Shown here piece after piece: positions 20,608 through 35,380 of a stretch of 64,000 nucleotides of DNA (position 1 is its first letter; every line of letters starts with the position of its first letter). A model generated the notes under the pieces. It was not told the DNA's origin. It ran no database searches and was given only the letters and a program-made list of their open reading frames with translations. Both the position numbers and the translations under genes were made by a program. The stretch lies in assembly GCA_016987375.1 (NCBI GenBank), contig PJRA01000005.1:2237344-2301343 (forward strand). The letters run 5' to 3'. The stretch comes from Brachionus koreanus (lineage: Eukaryota; Rotifera; Eurotatoria; Ploima; Brachionidae).

Positions 20608-23600
20608 TCAATAATCATTTTCGCTAATATCATTGTTTAAAATATTATCACTCAAACTCAATAAAGTAACATCTGAAGACTTGGCATTCGGTTCTACCTT
20701 CTCTTTATTGATTTTTGAGAAATGCTTTTTGAATCCAAATCCAATAGATGACTTACTTTTTGAGACCATACTTTTATTTTTAATGCTTATTGGACTTGAT
20801 AGATCTGTGTCTTCTTTATTATCAGTTTCAGAATTTTTTTGACTCATATTCGATGGAGTACTTGGTAGCGATTTTTTTTCTATAAATTTTGTGCCAAACA
20901 ATTTAAGAAATGTCATTTTTTCGTTCTCTTCAATTTGTGAATTGGTCAATTGTTGTTGTGAGTTTGACCGTCTATTTCGATTAATTAATTTATTAACTGG
21001 TTGAATGGGAATTTTTATCAATTTATGCTTTAAAGCTTGGGACAACAAAGCTTTTTTTACATGAGATTTCAAAGCATTAATCAAATCTAACCAAGTCCAA
21101 GTTTTATCATGAACTTCAAATAGAGGAAATAAAAGACAAACATTGTTTAAATCCTTTATATTTTTTTTATCCAACATCGATCCTTTATAGGTAACTAGGA
21201 GCTGTATTTCTGGAATTTTAATGCATAGAAATGTATTATTATTTGCTGAACGTTGTTTCATTATTTCAATGTCGTCATCATGTAAGTGAATATTCGAATT
21301 TGGATCTTGATTTTTATTTATAGAACTGTTTGTATTTGAAATTAAAACATTTGGATTTGATTTTATGATGTTGTTTCCTTTTAATGATGATTGACTGGGT
21401 CTTTTATGATGACCTAGGATATTTTTTAAGCCGGCTGGACTATGAACTTTGGGAAGCAAGTTATTTTCACCAGGTTGATTGCCATTTACGCGTAAATTAT
21501 TAATATTTTGGCTATTTGAGCATGGGTTTGTTGTACTTTGAGGAAGTTCTTTCAATAAGAAAAAAAATTAAAAGTTACTAAGATTAAAATTATTAGTTGA
21601 AATTTGTTTTAATTTGATTGTTAATTATACAAACACATTGAATGATAATGATTAAATTTTGCTAACAAAGTCACAAAGACTTAGTAAATTTTTTTTTATC
21701 TTATTAAAACTGATTCGCTTTTTTTTTGAATTATCTATTAGTGCTGGTTTAAAAAAGCATTATTTTAAAACATATATTCCAAATCTTTCTATTTATCTTG
21801 AATTTCTGTGATCCTAAAATTTTTTATAAAAACATGTTATGTAAGGTTTTCCATTCTGGTCGTAAAAACTCAAAAGATGATTCCAAAATTGAGTCATTTC
21901 CATTTGAAAAATATCGGAATCTATATCAAAAATGACCTTAAATGGGACACACAAGTAAACTATGTTACAGCTTATTCACCATAAGCTCTTGGTGCCCTTA
22001 CCTTTCAAAGGATATCAATATGATAGAAAAGATTCAACGTATGGCTACTAAGTTAGTTCCAAATTTAAAGCATTTGACTTACTAGAATCAAGATCCTAAA
22101 TAAAATTAAGTTAGTTGAGTTTCAAAAAGGGTTAATCCATGGTTAAAGCTGTCAAGTATATGATTTAAGAAGGCACTCAAAGACTTTAAAGCTGTGAACA
22201 GAAATAAAGTTTTTCCTCGTGTTTCCATTTATTCACAAACAGAGTTTTAAATTTATGGAATGGATGGAATGGACCGGAAGAGGTGGCTAGTGCAAAAATG
22301 TAGAATATTTTTAAGTACAAACTAAATGCATGGTTTGTGATAAAAGAAGCGACTGCTTTAGCTCATTAGAGCTCTGTTCGGGTATTTTCCAAGTTGTGGT
22401 TCAACTTACTACTACAACTACTACTCCTAATAAAAGAGTTGTTGGTAAAGGAGATGAGACAAAATTAATGAGATAAATTTTAGTTATTGATTATTATCGA
22501 AGTCATTAAGTTAATCAATGTCTATTGAAATTTCGTTTAACTGAATCTTTGTGAATGGAAAAAAAAGTCTCTTTGGAAGATCAAATGAAGAAGTCTTCCT
22601 TAGTACCAAATTTTTCTTTGTGTTTTATTTTATAATTTAATCTAAGATATTATTTTATTATTTTTTTTCAAATAATAATGCATCGTTTAGTTTAGTTAAT
22701 TTTAAAAAATTAAAAAATAATTTTTAGTTTTCATTATTTGATTTTTATACCAACACCAAATACAGAATTTTATTTTATTAATTAATCATAAACTTTAGTT
22801 TGCATTTAATTCAAGTAAAAATCTTGAATTAATTTTCAAAAAAAAATAGATTAAAATCAAAAATACCTGTTTCTTCAGTACTTTTACTTGGACTATTTAG
22901 TTGATTTTCGAAAAAATATTTTATCATTGTTTTAAAAAATCTATTAGTTAAATTTATCTTCAAAGGTGATACATTTAATTCAAGATGTTCAATAACAGGT
23001 ATGCCGACGGGAGGGCGTTCTTTGCAATAAATACGAATCATAGTAGAGTTATGCATTGAATTTAAATTGTTCTCATTGAACGACAAAGATGAAACGGACG
23101 AAGAGGCAGACTCGGAAACAGATGCTGATCCTGAAGTTGAAGTCGAATTGTTAAAATTTTGGTCATTGAAGCTACAACCAGCATCTGTTTGAGAATAGTC
23201 GAATAAACTTGATAAAACGTCTTCATAAATTTTTCCAACTTTATTTTTTCCTATACCAGGATCCAAATCTTGAAGTTTGCACGACTCTATCTCGAGATTG
23301 TGTTCGACGCAGTCCAATTCTTGTTGATTCATAACTTTGGTATATAAAAAATTTTTCATCAAAAATTTAGCCAAACCATTTTGACCACTATCATCATTTA
23401 ATTTCCATTTGGTATTTTTAAACCAAATTTCAAAGCGTTTAGGAATTTCACTATTCAAAATGGACTTTTGTGCCAATTGATCAAAATCAATCAATTCAGA
23501 AAATTTATTACTCGATGGCAACAATAGCCACGGATTGTTGCTTTGCTTTTCATTTTCCATTACATATTGAACAAACATTGGCGTTTGGGCCAAATTATAG

Positions 23601-26600
23601 GCTCGTTTTTCTACCATCATTTCTTTATAGCAACTTATTAATATATTCAATTCATCACTAAGCTCATTTAAAAATTTTTTGCATTCTTTATATTGTTTTT
23701 CTAGATTTTTATTCTGTAATTTTAATTCCTGAATGACATAAAACTGACCCTGAGGAGTTTGTAAATGTCCAAATTTTGAATTATACTCATTCACTTCATT
23801 CTCAATATTTTCTTTTAGATAAAATATTTGTTTCTCTAATGATCTTAAATTGCACAATAAATTTTTTGTTTCAATTTGTTTTAGCTGAATGTAGGTTTTT
23901 AGCGAGTCCAAATTTCCCATTGAAAGTTCCATATTAAATTTGATTGCTTTTTGTCGTTCCATTATTTGCTTACGTCTAGGACGAAAATACAAGACTAAAT
24001 TGTTGACTATGTCCATGAACAACTTGTACTGGCTTGAATTGCATGCTAAACTCACATCGTGGTGTATCAAAGTGAAACAATCAATAGGCTCATTAAAGCT
24101 CGGATTCAAATCAAGCAAATATTGATGGCTTTCAGTGTTTTTGGACTCTGAATGAGGATGCAAAAGACTAGACAAATTAAATGTGGATGCTGTATTTTGC
24201 ACACATGAGTTATCATCAGGTATTTGGTCGTAGAAACCAATAAGATAAAACTCACAGTGACATTTAGGCACAATTAATTGAAGTCCACTTTCTTTTGTTT
24301 TACATCCATTTTCAATTAAGTAATTTTGAGGCAAATCTTTGTGTGTATCAATTAATTCTTCATTAAGCCAATACTCTGAATTAGTGTCTTGGTTGTTCAG
24401 AGTGGCAAAGTATTGCATATTTTCTAAATGACCAGTCCATGAATTTTTTTCCAAATAGCGCTGTGATTTCCAAACTGGTTTGTGCAAATGTTGAACAACA
24501 TTTGCTCTTGCAGCAGATATAATCAAATATTCTTGTTGCTTATCTGAGCCAGGCAATCGTTTGGGCTTAGGAATAAAGCTTAAAAAAGAGTCGTCACTTT
24601 CCCAGGAGTCTTCCAAGCTTAATTTAATCTGACTATTTATCAATTGAATGGACACATTTTCGCTAACAATATCATCCATTCGATTTACCGATTGAAAACC
24701 ATAGATTAAATTGTTAAAGTGCCAATTTGATTGATTGGGTGGCATGACACCACAAAATACATTCGAATTTAGATTTTTTTCATTATCTAATTTTTTAAGC
24801 AACTCTTCAAATTGATTTTCACTACTTTGGCCAAGTTGATTTTTGTCTGATGACTGTCCATTGCCAAATTCATTTGATTTTTTGGACATTTTCTGTTGAT
24901 TTTTGTACTGTGATAATATATGATTTTGAAGCAGCTGATCGGTAAATAAATCATACTGTTTGAGAATGTGTGAAGACAAATTTTGTCTTAACCTATTTGA
25001 TTTGTTGTATATTTCCAAAAGAATATAAACAACATCTCTATTAACTGTATTCCATTTAGCTTTTAAATTTCTAATTGATAAATTGTGCTTAGGAGAATTA
25101 GTAACCTGAATTGGCACTAGACTTGACATGGACATGTTGGTAAGAGTGTCATTGACAGACTCATTGCCCAATCTTGGATAAAAATTATAATTACAAGATT
25201 TTTCGCGTTCATACACTATTGAATCTATTTTCATGAAAAAATTTCTCACAGCCGGCTTTGAATCCAAAAATTTAATGGATCTTTCGTTCATTTCAAGCAT
25301 AAATGGATCTGTTTCACTTTGGTTGTTAGTCTTTTCGCAATTAACACTTCCAGGCGACATCAAGTTTATGTTGGTTTGCTTTACACTAAACTTCATTAGT
25401 TCAATAGACCAATTTGGCCTAGGTCTACGCTTCAGTTTGTCCATAAAAGGAACTAGATCAAGCTTCAGAGATGAATTCATCAAAAAGTCCTCACTGTCCA
25501 ACTGTATGCCATATTGTTCGCTTGCCGAAGACCAGTAGATAACATTTATCTTCGGCAAGTCGAATTTGAAACTAACACGCTTAAAATGACGACTAAGAAT
25601 TGTTTTTCTGGGTCGAATATTTTGAAACAAATTTCCACGTTTAGTTGGACGTGTAACGGCACTAAGTAAATTTTTTATTTTTTGCAAAAAACGCGATGTA
25701 CTTGCATAAAATTTGCATGTTGGTACATCGTCATCATTATCTAGTTTACATTGAAATGAAAAAAATAAATTAAGACCTTCAGATCTAAATTGAGAGTAAG
25801 AATCGTGTTCAAATGAGTTGGCAATTTGTGGTAATTTATCTGGGGCATGCAAAATAACCAAATTGTGTCCATTGTTATTCGATTTTGTTTCATTGGTTTT
25901 ATTAAACAAATGTGCTTTGCACAGCCATTCAATTTTTATCTTTGCTTTTAGATTGGGAAGATGAAGAAGCAAGCAATCATCGTATTTTGACTCAGTATTC
26001 AGATAGACATCGAGGCCACCATCAAATGAAAGTTCCATATTTTTCCAGTCCAAATACAGCGGACTCCAAACAAGCTTCATTTCTTCGGTCCTGTTGTAAG
26101 GGTCCATGCTTACATGGTAGATTATATGACATTGCTGAATACATGCAGATAGCCGGCCGTGAAAGTAGAGCCGGGACTTGTCCCACCAAGGCAATGGTTT
26201 GCTGGGATCACGAGCTGGATGTATAATTTTTTCCAAGCTTAAATTCAACTGGGCCATGCAACCTTCCCAGCAAGGCCCGTATGCATATTGTAGAACTGCC
26301 ATTTTTGACGACAAATCATGATAGAACTTAAACGGGGACATGTAGCGTTCAATTTCAAAATTACAATAGTCCAAATCAGTCAATTCACTTGAGACACATA
26401 TTTTTACTTGACGTCTTGATCTAATTGGTACTTGATATTCAGAACCGAGAAATTTACCAAAGAAATGTGCACTATTTATCTTTAAAAATGGCTGAGTGTA
26501 ATCACGAAACAAAAATTTTAAATCTTTTATTGATAGATCAATGTGTCTGCACCAAAGAATCAAATAATTAAGAGCTGGATTTAAGTGATGATGTTGGTCT

Positions 26601-29380
26601 TGATCTAGCTGGCCTACTGGCGATGATGGTGGTGGTGGACTCACTTGATCAATTTTTCGCAAAATATCATAGCATTTTTGCCGTCCGTGCCAATCTAAAT
26701 CACTCAATGCTTTGAGCTCCAAATTATCAATACAAATACAGAACAGTTCTTTCCTTGGCAAAGACGAATAAACCATTTTGGAGCGTTTAATGTAAATTTT
26801 GGACTCGCGCTGCAACAAAATTTCCAAAGCTTGACTTTCAAGATTATTTTCTCTAATAGAACGTCTCTGATCTAAAGACTGTCTTCGCTTTAACGATTCC
26901 ATGTATTCGTCAACTATTAGCGAATAGTTGTACGAGAGTCGAACCTCGAAAGGATCATCTTCGATAACTAGCTTCACTTGCTTTACACTAAGCACAAAAT
27001 CGACTGACAAAGGATCTTCAGGCTTAAGTGATATTTTCTTTGGTGCAACTTGGTGAATTTTATACAATACTTTTCTCAAATTTAAAATATGGTCAATCAT
27101 TTTGGCAAAATCGTATTGAAACAAAAAAATCAAATGAATAAGCTCAAATTTTGAGAATAAAATTTTATTTTTTAAAATTTTCAGTTGAACATTTTTGCGC
27201 TCGTTAAGCAAAAAATCACTTTGATCATCAGTATAAATGCTAATCTTGTGTGCTTGCAAAAATTTTCCATTTTTATTCTCCTGACTCAGATATGGATACA
27301 AAGCCATGTAGTCATAAGTGTTTGCATATGCACCCATTTCGTTTATGTTTAAATTAAATTTTTTTTTAGAATAAAAGTAATAAAAATTAGTCAAACTAAT
27401 TGATAGTGTATCAATTAGCCTAATGTTTGAATTAAAGTAGCGATAATTTTCATTCTCATTTGAATGCACTTTTTTTGATGAATCCTGGCTGTAGTCAAAT
27501 AGGAAATTAAGCAAAATGTTTGTTTCGACAAGAATTTTGAGACTAAAATCAGATTTACGCTCTCCTGGACTGTCTGTAAGCAAACTGGAATATTTATGAA
27601 AGGGTTTTAGAAGAATTTCGTTTAGAATAAAGTGGGATCTGAGAGACCATGCTATTAGCACATCGCCCATGCTAACTGAATAATTTCTATTCAAGCTATT
27701 TAAATTTATTGACTTGAACAAAAAAATCAAATCAGTTTTTTCATTTTCTTTCAAATGATTGATGGTATTCTGATTCATTGAATATTGAGATTCGTTATGG
27801 GATAATTTTTCCAGTCGATTTTGAAAACAAGTAAATGACTTGGCAAATGCATCAACTTGGCCATGTTTTTTTAGTCCTAAATCCTCAATGCTAAAGTGAA
27901 GAAAATATTTTTTCTCAAATAAATAAATTAAATTTGCCTGATTGAGCCTAAAATTAAAAATTGTTTGTCTTTTTGATTCATTTGAAAAGCTCAAGCTGCT
28001 AACATATGACATTAATTTATCAAATAATTCACTTGAATGCTCCATGTAAAGCTGATCAGCAAATATGTTAACAATTTTTCTCTTTGAATCAGTCATTTTA
28101 AGTCGAAATTTCAAAAAATTACAATTTATTATGTTTCCCCATACGTGTTCATACTGACGTTTGGCACCAGGATACTTGAATTTTTTATAGTTTATCCATT
28201 GAAACAATTTTATCAAATCGTTCGATTGACAAAATAAATTGTTGGAATATTTGTCTTTAGACTTCTGGCTCGATTTAAACAGAACAAAATTTTCACATTC
28301 ATATTTGAATGAATTTTTTAAATTTGTACTCAAATCGATAAACAAAGAGCCTAGTACATAAATATCATTTTGAATTCGATCAATAAGGCTTATGTAAAAA
28401 TTATTTAGCTTAAATTCAAGACGAAGCATTTTAGATATTTTGCCTTGCTTTTCATTTTTTAACACGGACGGCAATTTTCTCATAGTTTTTTCTATTTCGT
28501 CCAAATACAAATAAATGTTTGACTGATCACATTTGAAAACAAAATCATATGCTGAGTTGGAATTGAAAATTTCAATCAATAAATTGTCAACTAAACGAGT
28601 GCTTTTGCTCAGCATTAGATCATTAAGACAATTTAAATTAATTTTAATATATTCTAAATTGTTGCTGTACACCTCTAGATTATTGAAAACATGCCGGCTG
28701 TTAAAATTCAGTTTGTTTATTCTAATAGACTTGATAGATCCTAGCCATTTTGAGTTTGAATTCGAATATCTTAAATTTACATTACTAATATATTTCATTA
28801 GGTTGAAATTTAAACTTATTTTGTCTCCTTCAAATTCAATAGATTTAAAGTCTGAACTTGAAGCTAGAACAAATTTATTTCCTCTTAATTCACTTTGGTT
28901 GACTTTAAGCTCTAAATCATGTAGTATCATGTGAAACCATTTTCTGCTTTTTCGCTCCAATTTGAGCTGTTTGATATTAAAATGCTGGTCGGATATGCAA
29001 ACGCTTATGTTCTCTAGATTCAAGCTACCAAAAAAATTGAGATAAATGGAGACCAGCCATGGAATTTTAAGTTGACTTGGACTGTTTTTCTTTAAAGAAT
29101 TATGCAATTTTAGGTTGATGTTACTCGAACATATTAACAAACGTTCGCCCACATTTCTATTTACATAGCAACTTGATATCCATATTTTTCCTATTTTCAG
29201 CTCATATCCCGTTTTATCTTTGGATTGCTGACTAAATTTTGATATGCTCACATTTTTAAGATGATTTCGATTAAAATTAAAACTAATATTTAATTTAAAT
29301 TTAATGAATAAAATAAATAGAAAAATTTTTGTAATCAACCAAGCGATTGTGAACAAAACGACTAAAAATACTATGTCCAT
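20608..29380 (-). CDS. BLTP2: Bridge-like lipid transfer protein 2 (KIAA0100/hobbit/SABRE family)
   Basis: Very long rod-shaped lipid channel at ER-plasma membrane contacts. Two exons: 29380-22867 (2171 codons plus one base) and 21548-20608; 2484 aa. A hydrophobic N-terminal helix (VFLVVLFTIAWLITKIFLFI) anchors it in the ER. The family landmark PPVGIPVIEHLELNVSPLKI, followed by a helix ending KTMIKYFFENQ, lies at the end of exon 1. Exon 2 continues with FLCIKIPEIQLLVTYKG and KTWTWLDLINALKSHVKKAL, as in KIAA0100 homologues, and then a low-complexity Ser/Asn/Lys tail. A coiled coil lies at about residues 1810-1920. The joint is in phase (G|AA). The first exon is 6.5 kb without an intron, unlike its neighbours. 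The 1.3-kb intron holds an antisense LINE fragment. Confidence 0.92.
21835..22440 (+). mobile_element. LINE (CR1/jockey-like) 3' end inside the BLTP2 intron, antisense
   Basis: The plus strand decodes, with stops and shifts, the C-terminal end of a non-LTR polymerase: CKVFHSGRKN, GIYIKNDLKWDTQVNYVTA, IEKIQRMATKLVPNLKHLTY and, near the end, a KCMVCD-type stretch. It closes with a (ACT)n-like 3' tail (TTACTACTACAACTACTAC, about 22408-22426). A 3'-end-bearing, 5'-truncated copy is the usual LINE insertion form. It is opposite to BLTP2 transcription. Confidence 0.8.
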
Positions 29381-30610
29381 TACTGATGACTAAAATTGAA
29401 TCATTTTACATTTTGTTTTAGAAAATTCTATAAAAAAAAAAATTATTTTTTTTCTTTTAAATTTATGATAAGAAAATATATTTAATGAAGAGAACAGTAG
29501 TAGAAAAAAATTGAAACTAAAAGTTTCATAATTTTTAAGATTTGTCGATTTCCTCAGACAAGAAATAAAATAATTTTCGTTTTTGTTTTATTAATTTAAT
29601 TTGTAGTCAAAAATTTTAGGCTAAATTTGTTTCCTGGAAAAAAAACTTTTCCATATGCTTGAAAAAATTATTGATTTAAAAGCTATTTAATTATGCAACT
29701 TTGACTAGGCATCAAAATCGATTATTAAAGCTAATTTTTTTCTAAGATTATATGACACTAATCATGAACCAAAGTTTCTAATTTAAAATAGTTCCTGCCA
29801 TTTTAATTTTGAAAACTTTTTTCGTTTTTTTGACAGAATGATGCTCCAAAGATGGAATTTGCGTAAATAGACTTGAATTAATCTAGGCAAAACATATTGG
29901 AGCACTTAAAACAACATTCTAAACCTAAGTTTAGAATTTAAAAAAGACTAGAAAAATAATCAAATCTAAATCAATACATTAATCAAGGTTGAACTTGCTG
30001 CTTAAACTTATCTAAACATAGACTAATTTAAACTCTTAAAGATCTAGCATGGTAAATTAAAACCCAGTTATATTATATGAAAATAAAATCCAAATAATCT
30101 GCTTGTGTTTACTTAAAATAGAACAAATAATTAAAAATTGAATTTAAAATAAAAATTTTTTTATGAAAAAAATGTATTTAAAATGTGAATTTAATTATAC
30201 TCAATTGACAAAACAAATGCAATAAACAAATAGATTTGAGAAATATTGGTGCCAATTTAACTACACAAGTAAATAGAAAATCTAAAATCGGATTAGTTTA
30301 CAAAAAATAAATATAAATTGAAATAATTTTAGAAAATATAATTATTCGAATATTATCATTTATTTTTAAAGTTTATTTTAATCTTAAAACATATTCAAAT
30401 GCAAAAATAAAGAAACAATTTCACCATTAGCTAAGACAAAAACGTAAGAGTGAATCTTATTCTTTTTTCTGTAGGCAAATTTCGCTTCAAATTATGAGCG
30501 ACATGGGTTTAGAAATATCAATAAAATTCGCATAAATTAACATAGAATTTCAAATTAAACAAAAAAAAGTCAAGAATTTTATCAGAATTTTTCAATAATT
30601 TAGCTGAAAA
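29381..30610. other. Intergenic region between divergent BLTP2 and LMBRD2
   Basis: 1.2 kb between two divergent start codons, so both promoters should be here. AT-rich; no coding signal or repeat recognised. Confidence 0.55.
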
Positions 30611-33600
30611 ATGTCCGCCTTACCTCTTGTCTTGGAAGTGTCTAGCTTGTTCATTATAGTGTTCATTTTATTGCATCGGTATGCCAATTTTCAACAACAG
30701 AACAAATTAATACTGACTGCAACCTTTATTTCATGGTATTTTTCATTTATGATAGTGATTCTCTTGCCAATGGATATTTCGATGGTAAATTTAATTAAGA
30801 ATCTTAAGAAATTAATGAAAAAATATCTAATTATTAATTAATAAAAGACTACATATCGACAATGTTTAAGAGACACTCCGGTTATAATTGATAACCAAAC
30901 AGATAACCAGGTATTTCTTACTTTTGATATCATTTAAATAAATTAAAGAATAAATTTTGTAAGCTCTTTAGTTATTGAAGTAGATTATTAAGATATGATT
31001 TTATGTGTATGAATAGGGTTAAAAGATAGATTTAAGTTGGGTTATGATCATCTTTTTTGACCGATAAAATTTTATCAATATAAAAGATAGTTAACGATCA
31101 AAAATTGCTCTACCTTTAAATATTTAAATAAAAAATTTAACAGACTTGAAGTAAATTATGTTCAAAAATTTAATGTTTCAAGATAATCATAATTTAAAAA
31201 AAAACCTTCGAACTTTGTGACTGACACATTTTTGCTATCTAATTTTGAATGCCAGAAATTTAAAAAATTTCTTTATTAGACACCAGATGTTTTTACTATT
31301 TCATTTTATTTTCATTCGAACTTAAATAAAATAAAAAGCATAAAATTTTTTTTCTTAATTTTTGCAAAATTAAAATTTACCTAATCAAATAATTATTCTT
31401 TAATTATCGATTGAAATATAAAAAAAAATTATAAAACTAAAACAATATTTGTGAAAAAATTCAAATTTTAAATTTTATTTGGATTTAGACATTAAGCTCT
31501 AATCTAATTTCTTATTTGCTTAAGAATATTTTTAAATACATAAATTATTAAATAAAGATTAGAAAAATGTTTATAATCAAATTTTCGGATTTAGCATTGA
31601 TTGTTTCCTTATTAATTATAATTTTTTTAAATCAAATAAACATAAAAAACCTCAACATTAGATATTTCTTATTAAAAATGAATCGAATCTAAGATTTCGA
31701 AAATATTTTATTTAAAAATAAATTAATTTTTTTCAAATTTTTTTTTAATTTAGTCAATTCCAATAACTAAATGCAAAGAACCATATAGCATAATATCACC
31801 TAAATATTTGCCTGTTCTTTGGCGCATTATATACTGGACATCGCAAGCACTTACTTGGTTAATTTTGCCATTTATGCAGTCTTTCTGTCAATCAGGAGAG
31901 TTTAGTTTGGCCGGTAAAATTCGAGGTGCATTGATTTCAAATGCTATTTACTATGGATCTTATTTGGCAATATTTGGATTCTTGCTTATTTATGTTGCCA
32001 TTGAACATAATATTGACGGGTAATAAAATTTTTTATTTTTATCACTTTTTCTTTTTATCTTAAATTAAATTAAAATTGAAGGCCCAAATTAAAAGTAATT
32101 GGTATTACAGCTAGCAATACTTGGGGTCTTTTTTTGCTTGTCTTACTTCTCGGGTATGCCCTAGTTGCTGTGCCTCGGTCATTATGGCTTAAGTCAAATA
32201 CATCATTTAGACTAAAATTGTTATATTTTAAACTTGCAAAACTTCATAGTGAAAAATGTGAGGCTGAAGAACAACTAGAGGATATTTTAAATGAGATTAG
32301 AACTATTGCAGAAAAGATTAGATATAATCATCCGTATAGAAGTTTTGTAGACATAATAGTCTCTAAAGTAAACTTCATTAAGTAATAAAAAAAATATTTA
32401 AAAAAAATTTTAAGTGTCCTGAGAGTTTCAGAAATGGTTTGAGGAGAAATGTCGAAGATTATAGTGATTACAATCAAAGTACTTACGACCGAGATATTCC
32501 TAGTGAGAAAACATTGGTCAAGCTTCATTACGCACTAATAAAATCAATTCAAATAAAAGATCGGTAATTTGTAATTATATTTTCTTTATGTTCAAAATGA
32601 TAAATAAAAAATTTTTAATAGCACTTCAAATGAATGGTATTTAATGGTTGAGGAAGCTTTTCAAGTTGAAGATATCTTACTAAACGAATCAAATTCAAAT
32701 TTTAAATTTATGAAGACAATACCTTTTCGACGAAATTTTATCATGGACAAAGTTTGCAATTCAACATTAGGTATTTTAGAAATAAATTTAATCTAATTTG
32801 TCAAATAAAATTAACTTTTAGAATGGTTTTTTTATTGTATTTTTCAAAAATATTTTATGAGATTTGTGTCAATATTATTAACTTGTTTGACTATCATGGT
32901 AATTTGGTCCGAAATGACTTTTTTTAACAAACGACCAGTTCTTTCATTATTTGCAATTTTCTTAAATGCTTCCAGAACCACTTACAATTATTTAAGCATT
33001 GAAGTAATTTATTTAATTGTGCAATAGCTGTTTAACTTTTAAATTTTTTTAGATTATAGTTTTTATGACCATAGCATATTTAAGTTTTTGTGCTTATTTT
33101 GCGATATTTAAAATTAGAATATTCAACTATTATTATCTGGCACCAAATCATCATACAAGTGAAAATAGTCTCATCTTCAGTGGAATGTGAGTCTTTTCCT
33201 TCATTTTTTGAAAGATTTTCCTAGGGCATAGTTAGATTTTACAACTTAAATTAGCCACCAAATATTATTATATTTGAAAATTTTAAAATTATTTTCTTTT
33301 TAAAATTAACCTTCTAGAATCTTGATTAAATTTGGGCTCAAAAGTTTATTAATTGATTAATATTTTAATATATGAATTGAAAAAAAATCCTCATATTATA
33401 TTAGGAATGCTATGATAATTCTATTTGATTATTCTATTTGATTTAATCAAAAATTTTATTTATTTGTGAACAATTTTCCCCAGTTTAAAATTTTTTAAAG
33501 TTTTAATAAAATAAATAAAAAGAAACAGCCTTAAATTATTAACTATTATTAAGTTTTTTCTCTTCATCAATTTAAAATTTGATACCAAATGCTATTTTTA

Positions 33601-35380
33601 TTTTTTTAAACTTCTTTCGTAGATTTTTAGGATAAAAACTTTGCTATTATTTATTAGACCAATAAGTTTTTTAAAATTATTATAGAGCATATTGCATAAA
33701 ACATTAAAACAATTTTAATAATGGCTCATCATGTTATATATTGAAAAAAAGATATTTTAGTTGTGAGTTGATTTAATTTTCTGTTAATTAATAATAATAA
33801 TAATAATACCATTTTTTTTTAATTAAAAAATTTTTAATCAACATTATTTAATATTTAAATTTTAGTCTTAAGAGAATTTTTAGAGAAGGAATTAATTAGA
33901 AATTTGATAATTTCATTTTTGATAATTAATGAAAATTCATTTAAGTCAAATTTGTCGGTTAACTTCACCATTGTGTTACAATTTTCTTGGTTTAGTTCAT
34001 CTTGACAGTCATATAACAAAAGATGACAATATAGTTGAGACTCAATTTACCAGCGTAATATTTTTATTATTAAATTTTGTAATTACGTAAAATTCAAATT
34101 AAATAAAAGATTATGGGCCACATGGACGTTATTTCGGTCATTAGTGATGGTTTTAATCTTTATTTTCCAATGCTAATTTTAATTTTATGCTTGGCAAATT
34201 TTTTCAATCTTGGAGGTCATATATTAAATTTTTTTGGATTTGAACAGTTTATAGGAGATGAGGAAGTTACACAAGATATGATAGAAGATGGCAAAAATTT
34301 GGTCAAAAGAGGTAAATAGATTTTAATTTTTAGTTTTAACTTAAGTATCTGAGTAAATTAACAAATAAAATTTTTAATATTTAATCTTAGGGTGAGTCAA
34401 TAAGTTTTGCGTTTTTTTAACTTTTTTTTAATTTATAAATAAAAAACAATAGCTCGCAAATCTTCAATGAAGTAAAACAAGCATTCATTCAAATTGTTCA
34501 GGATCAGAGTTCTGCATTTATAGCTCTTCTGCCTGGAACCAACTCAGTCACCTAGCGATTTTATTCTATTGAATTTTATAAAATTTTAATTTAAATAAAT
34601 AAAGAGTTAAGCATATCATTTGAACAACATTCAATTTTGTTGATTTTAACATAACATATAATATGACTTTAGATTTACATAAGATAATACAAAATCAAAA
34701 ATATCCAACCTTTAAAAAAACGCAAAATTTTTTGACCAAACATAATAGCTAAACACCTTGCGAAAATTTTATTAATCCATAATTAATAATTTTTAAGAGA
34801 AACGTCTTATACAGCGTAATGATCCTGAATCTCAAAACCGACACAGAGAAGTTGTTGAACGGTTGAGAAATAATTACTCATCAAATTCTATAAGATCAAG
34901 CAATAATTTACTAGGTAGCAATACTGACTCCAGAGAGATAAATTTCGACTATCAACAAACGGAGCAAAATTCATCAAGCATAAGTTTTAAAAATTTTGTA
35001 CCATCATCATTACCATCTTATATTTCTTCAAAATTTAGAGGTAATTTTTTAGAAATTAGAGCTCTTAGATTTTTGGGAATGACATTTGATTTAATGTTGT
35101 GATTTATCTAAAAAAACTAAGCTTATTTTTGCTATTTAGCTAATGAATATCGAGATATTCCTGCATATAAAGATTTTCCAACTGATGAAGAAACAGGAGG
35201 AATCGATTCAAGTCGACCAAAAAATGATGATTTTGTAGATTATAAATCCGGTTCAAGGTTCAATGGTATATTTGTAATTAAATTTAAAATAAAAACTAAT
35301 TTTTTTTCTCAGATACTTTCCAAGATAGATTCAGAACAAAAAAATCTGAAAACATCAGAGGAATATTTGATGATGTCTAG
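30611..35380 (+). CDS. LMBRD2: LMBR1 domain-containing protein 2 (multi-pass membrane protein)
   Basis: Family linked to regulation of G-protein-coupled receptor signalling at the plasma membrane. Thirteen exons: 30611-30784, 30848-30910, 31754-32019, 32082-32367, 32415-32563, 32622-32770, 32822-33003, 33053-33186, 33946-34054, 34110-34311, 34798-35040, 35140-35265 and 35313-35380; 716 aa, against 695 in human. Landmarks: LLHRYANF after the first helix, [40 protein letters not shown], a coiled coil ([20 protein letters not shown]), [57 protein letters not shown] and the C-terminal RGIFDDV. About nine transmembrane helices. Every joint is in phase. Introns are 47-65 nt except 843, 759 and 486 nt; the 486-nt intron carries a MITE. 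Confidence 0.95.
34390..34742. mobile_element. mariner/Tc1-type MITE in an LMBRD2 intron
   Basis: About 353 bp bounded by imperfect inverted repeats of roughly 32 bp. The left end reads GGGTGAGTCAATAAGTTTTG. The right end, reverse-complemented, is TGTTTGGTCAAAAAATTTTG, and both continue CGTTTTTTTA. TA dinucleotides flank both ends (34388-34389 and 34743-34744), the target duplication of the Tc1/mariner group. The inside has no transposase frame. It makes up most of the intron between exons 10 and 11. Confidence 0.75.
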
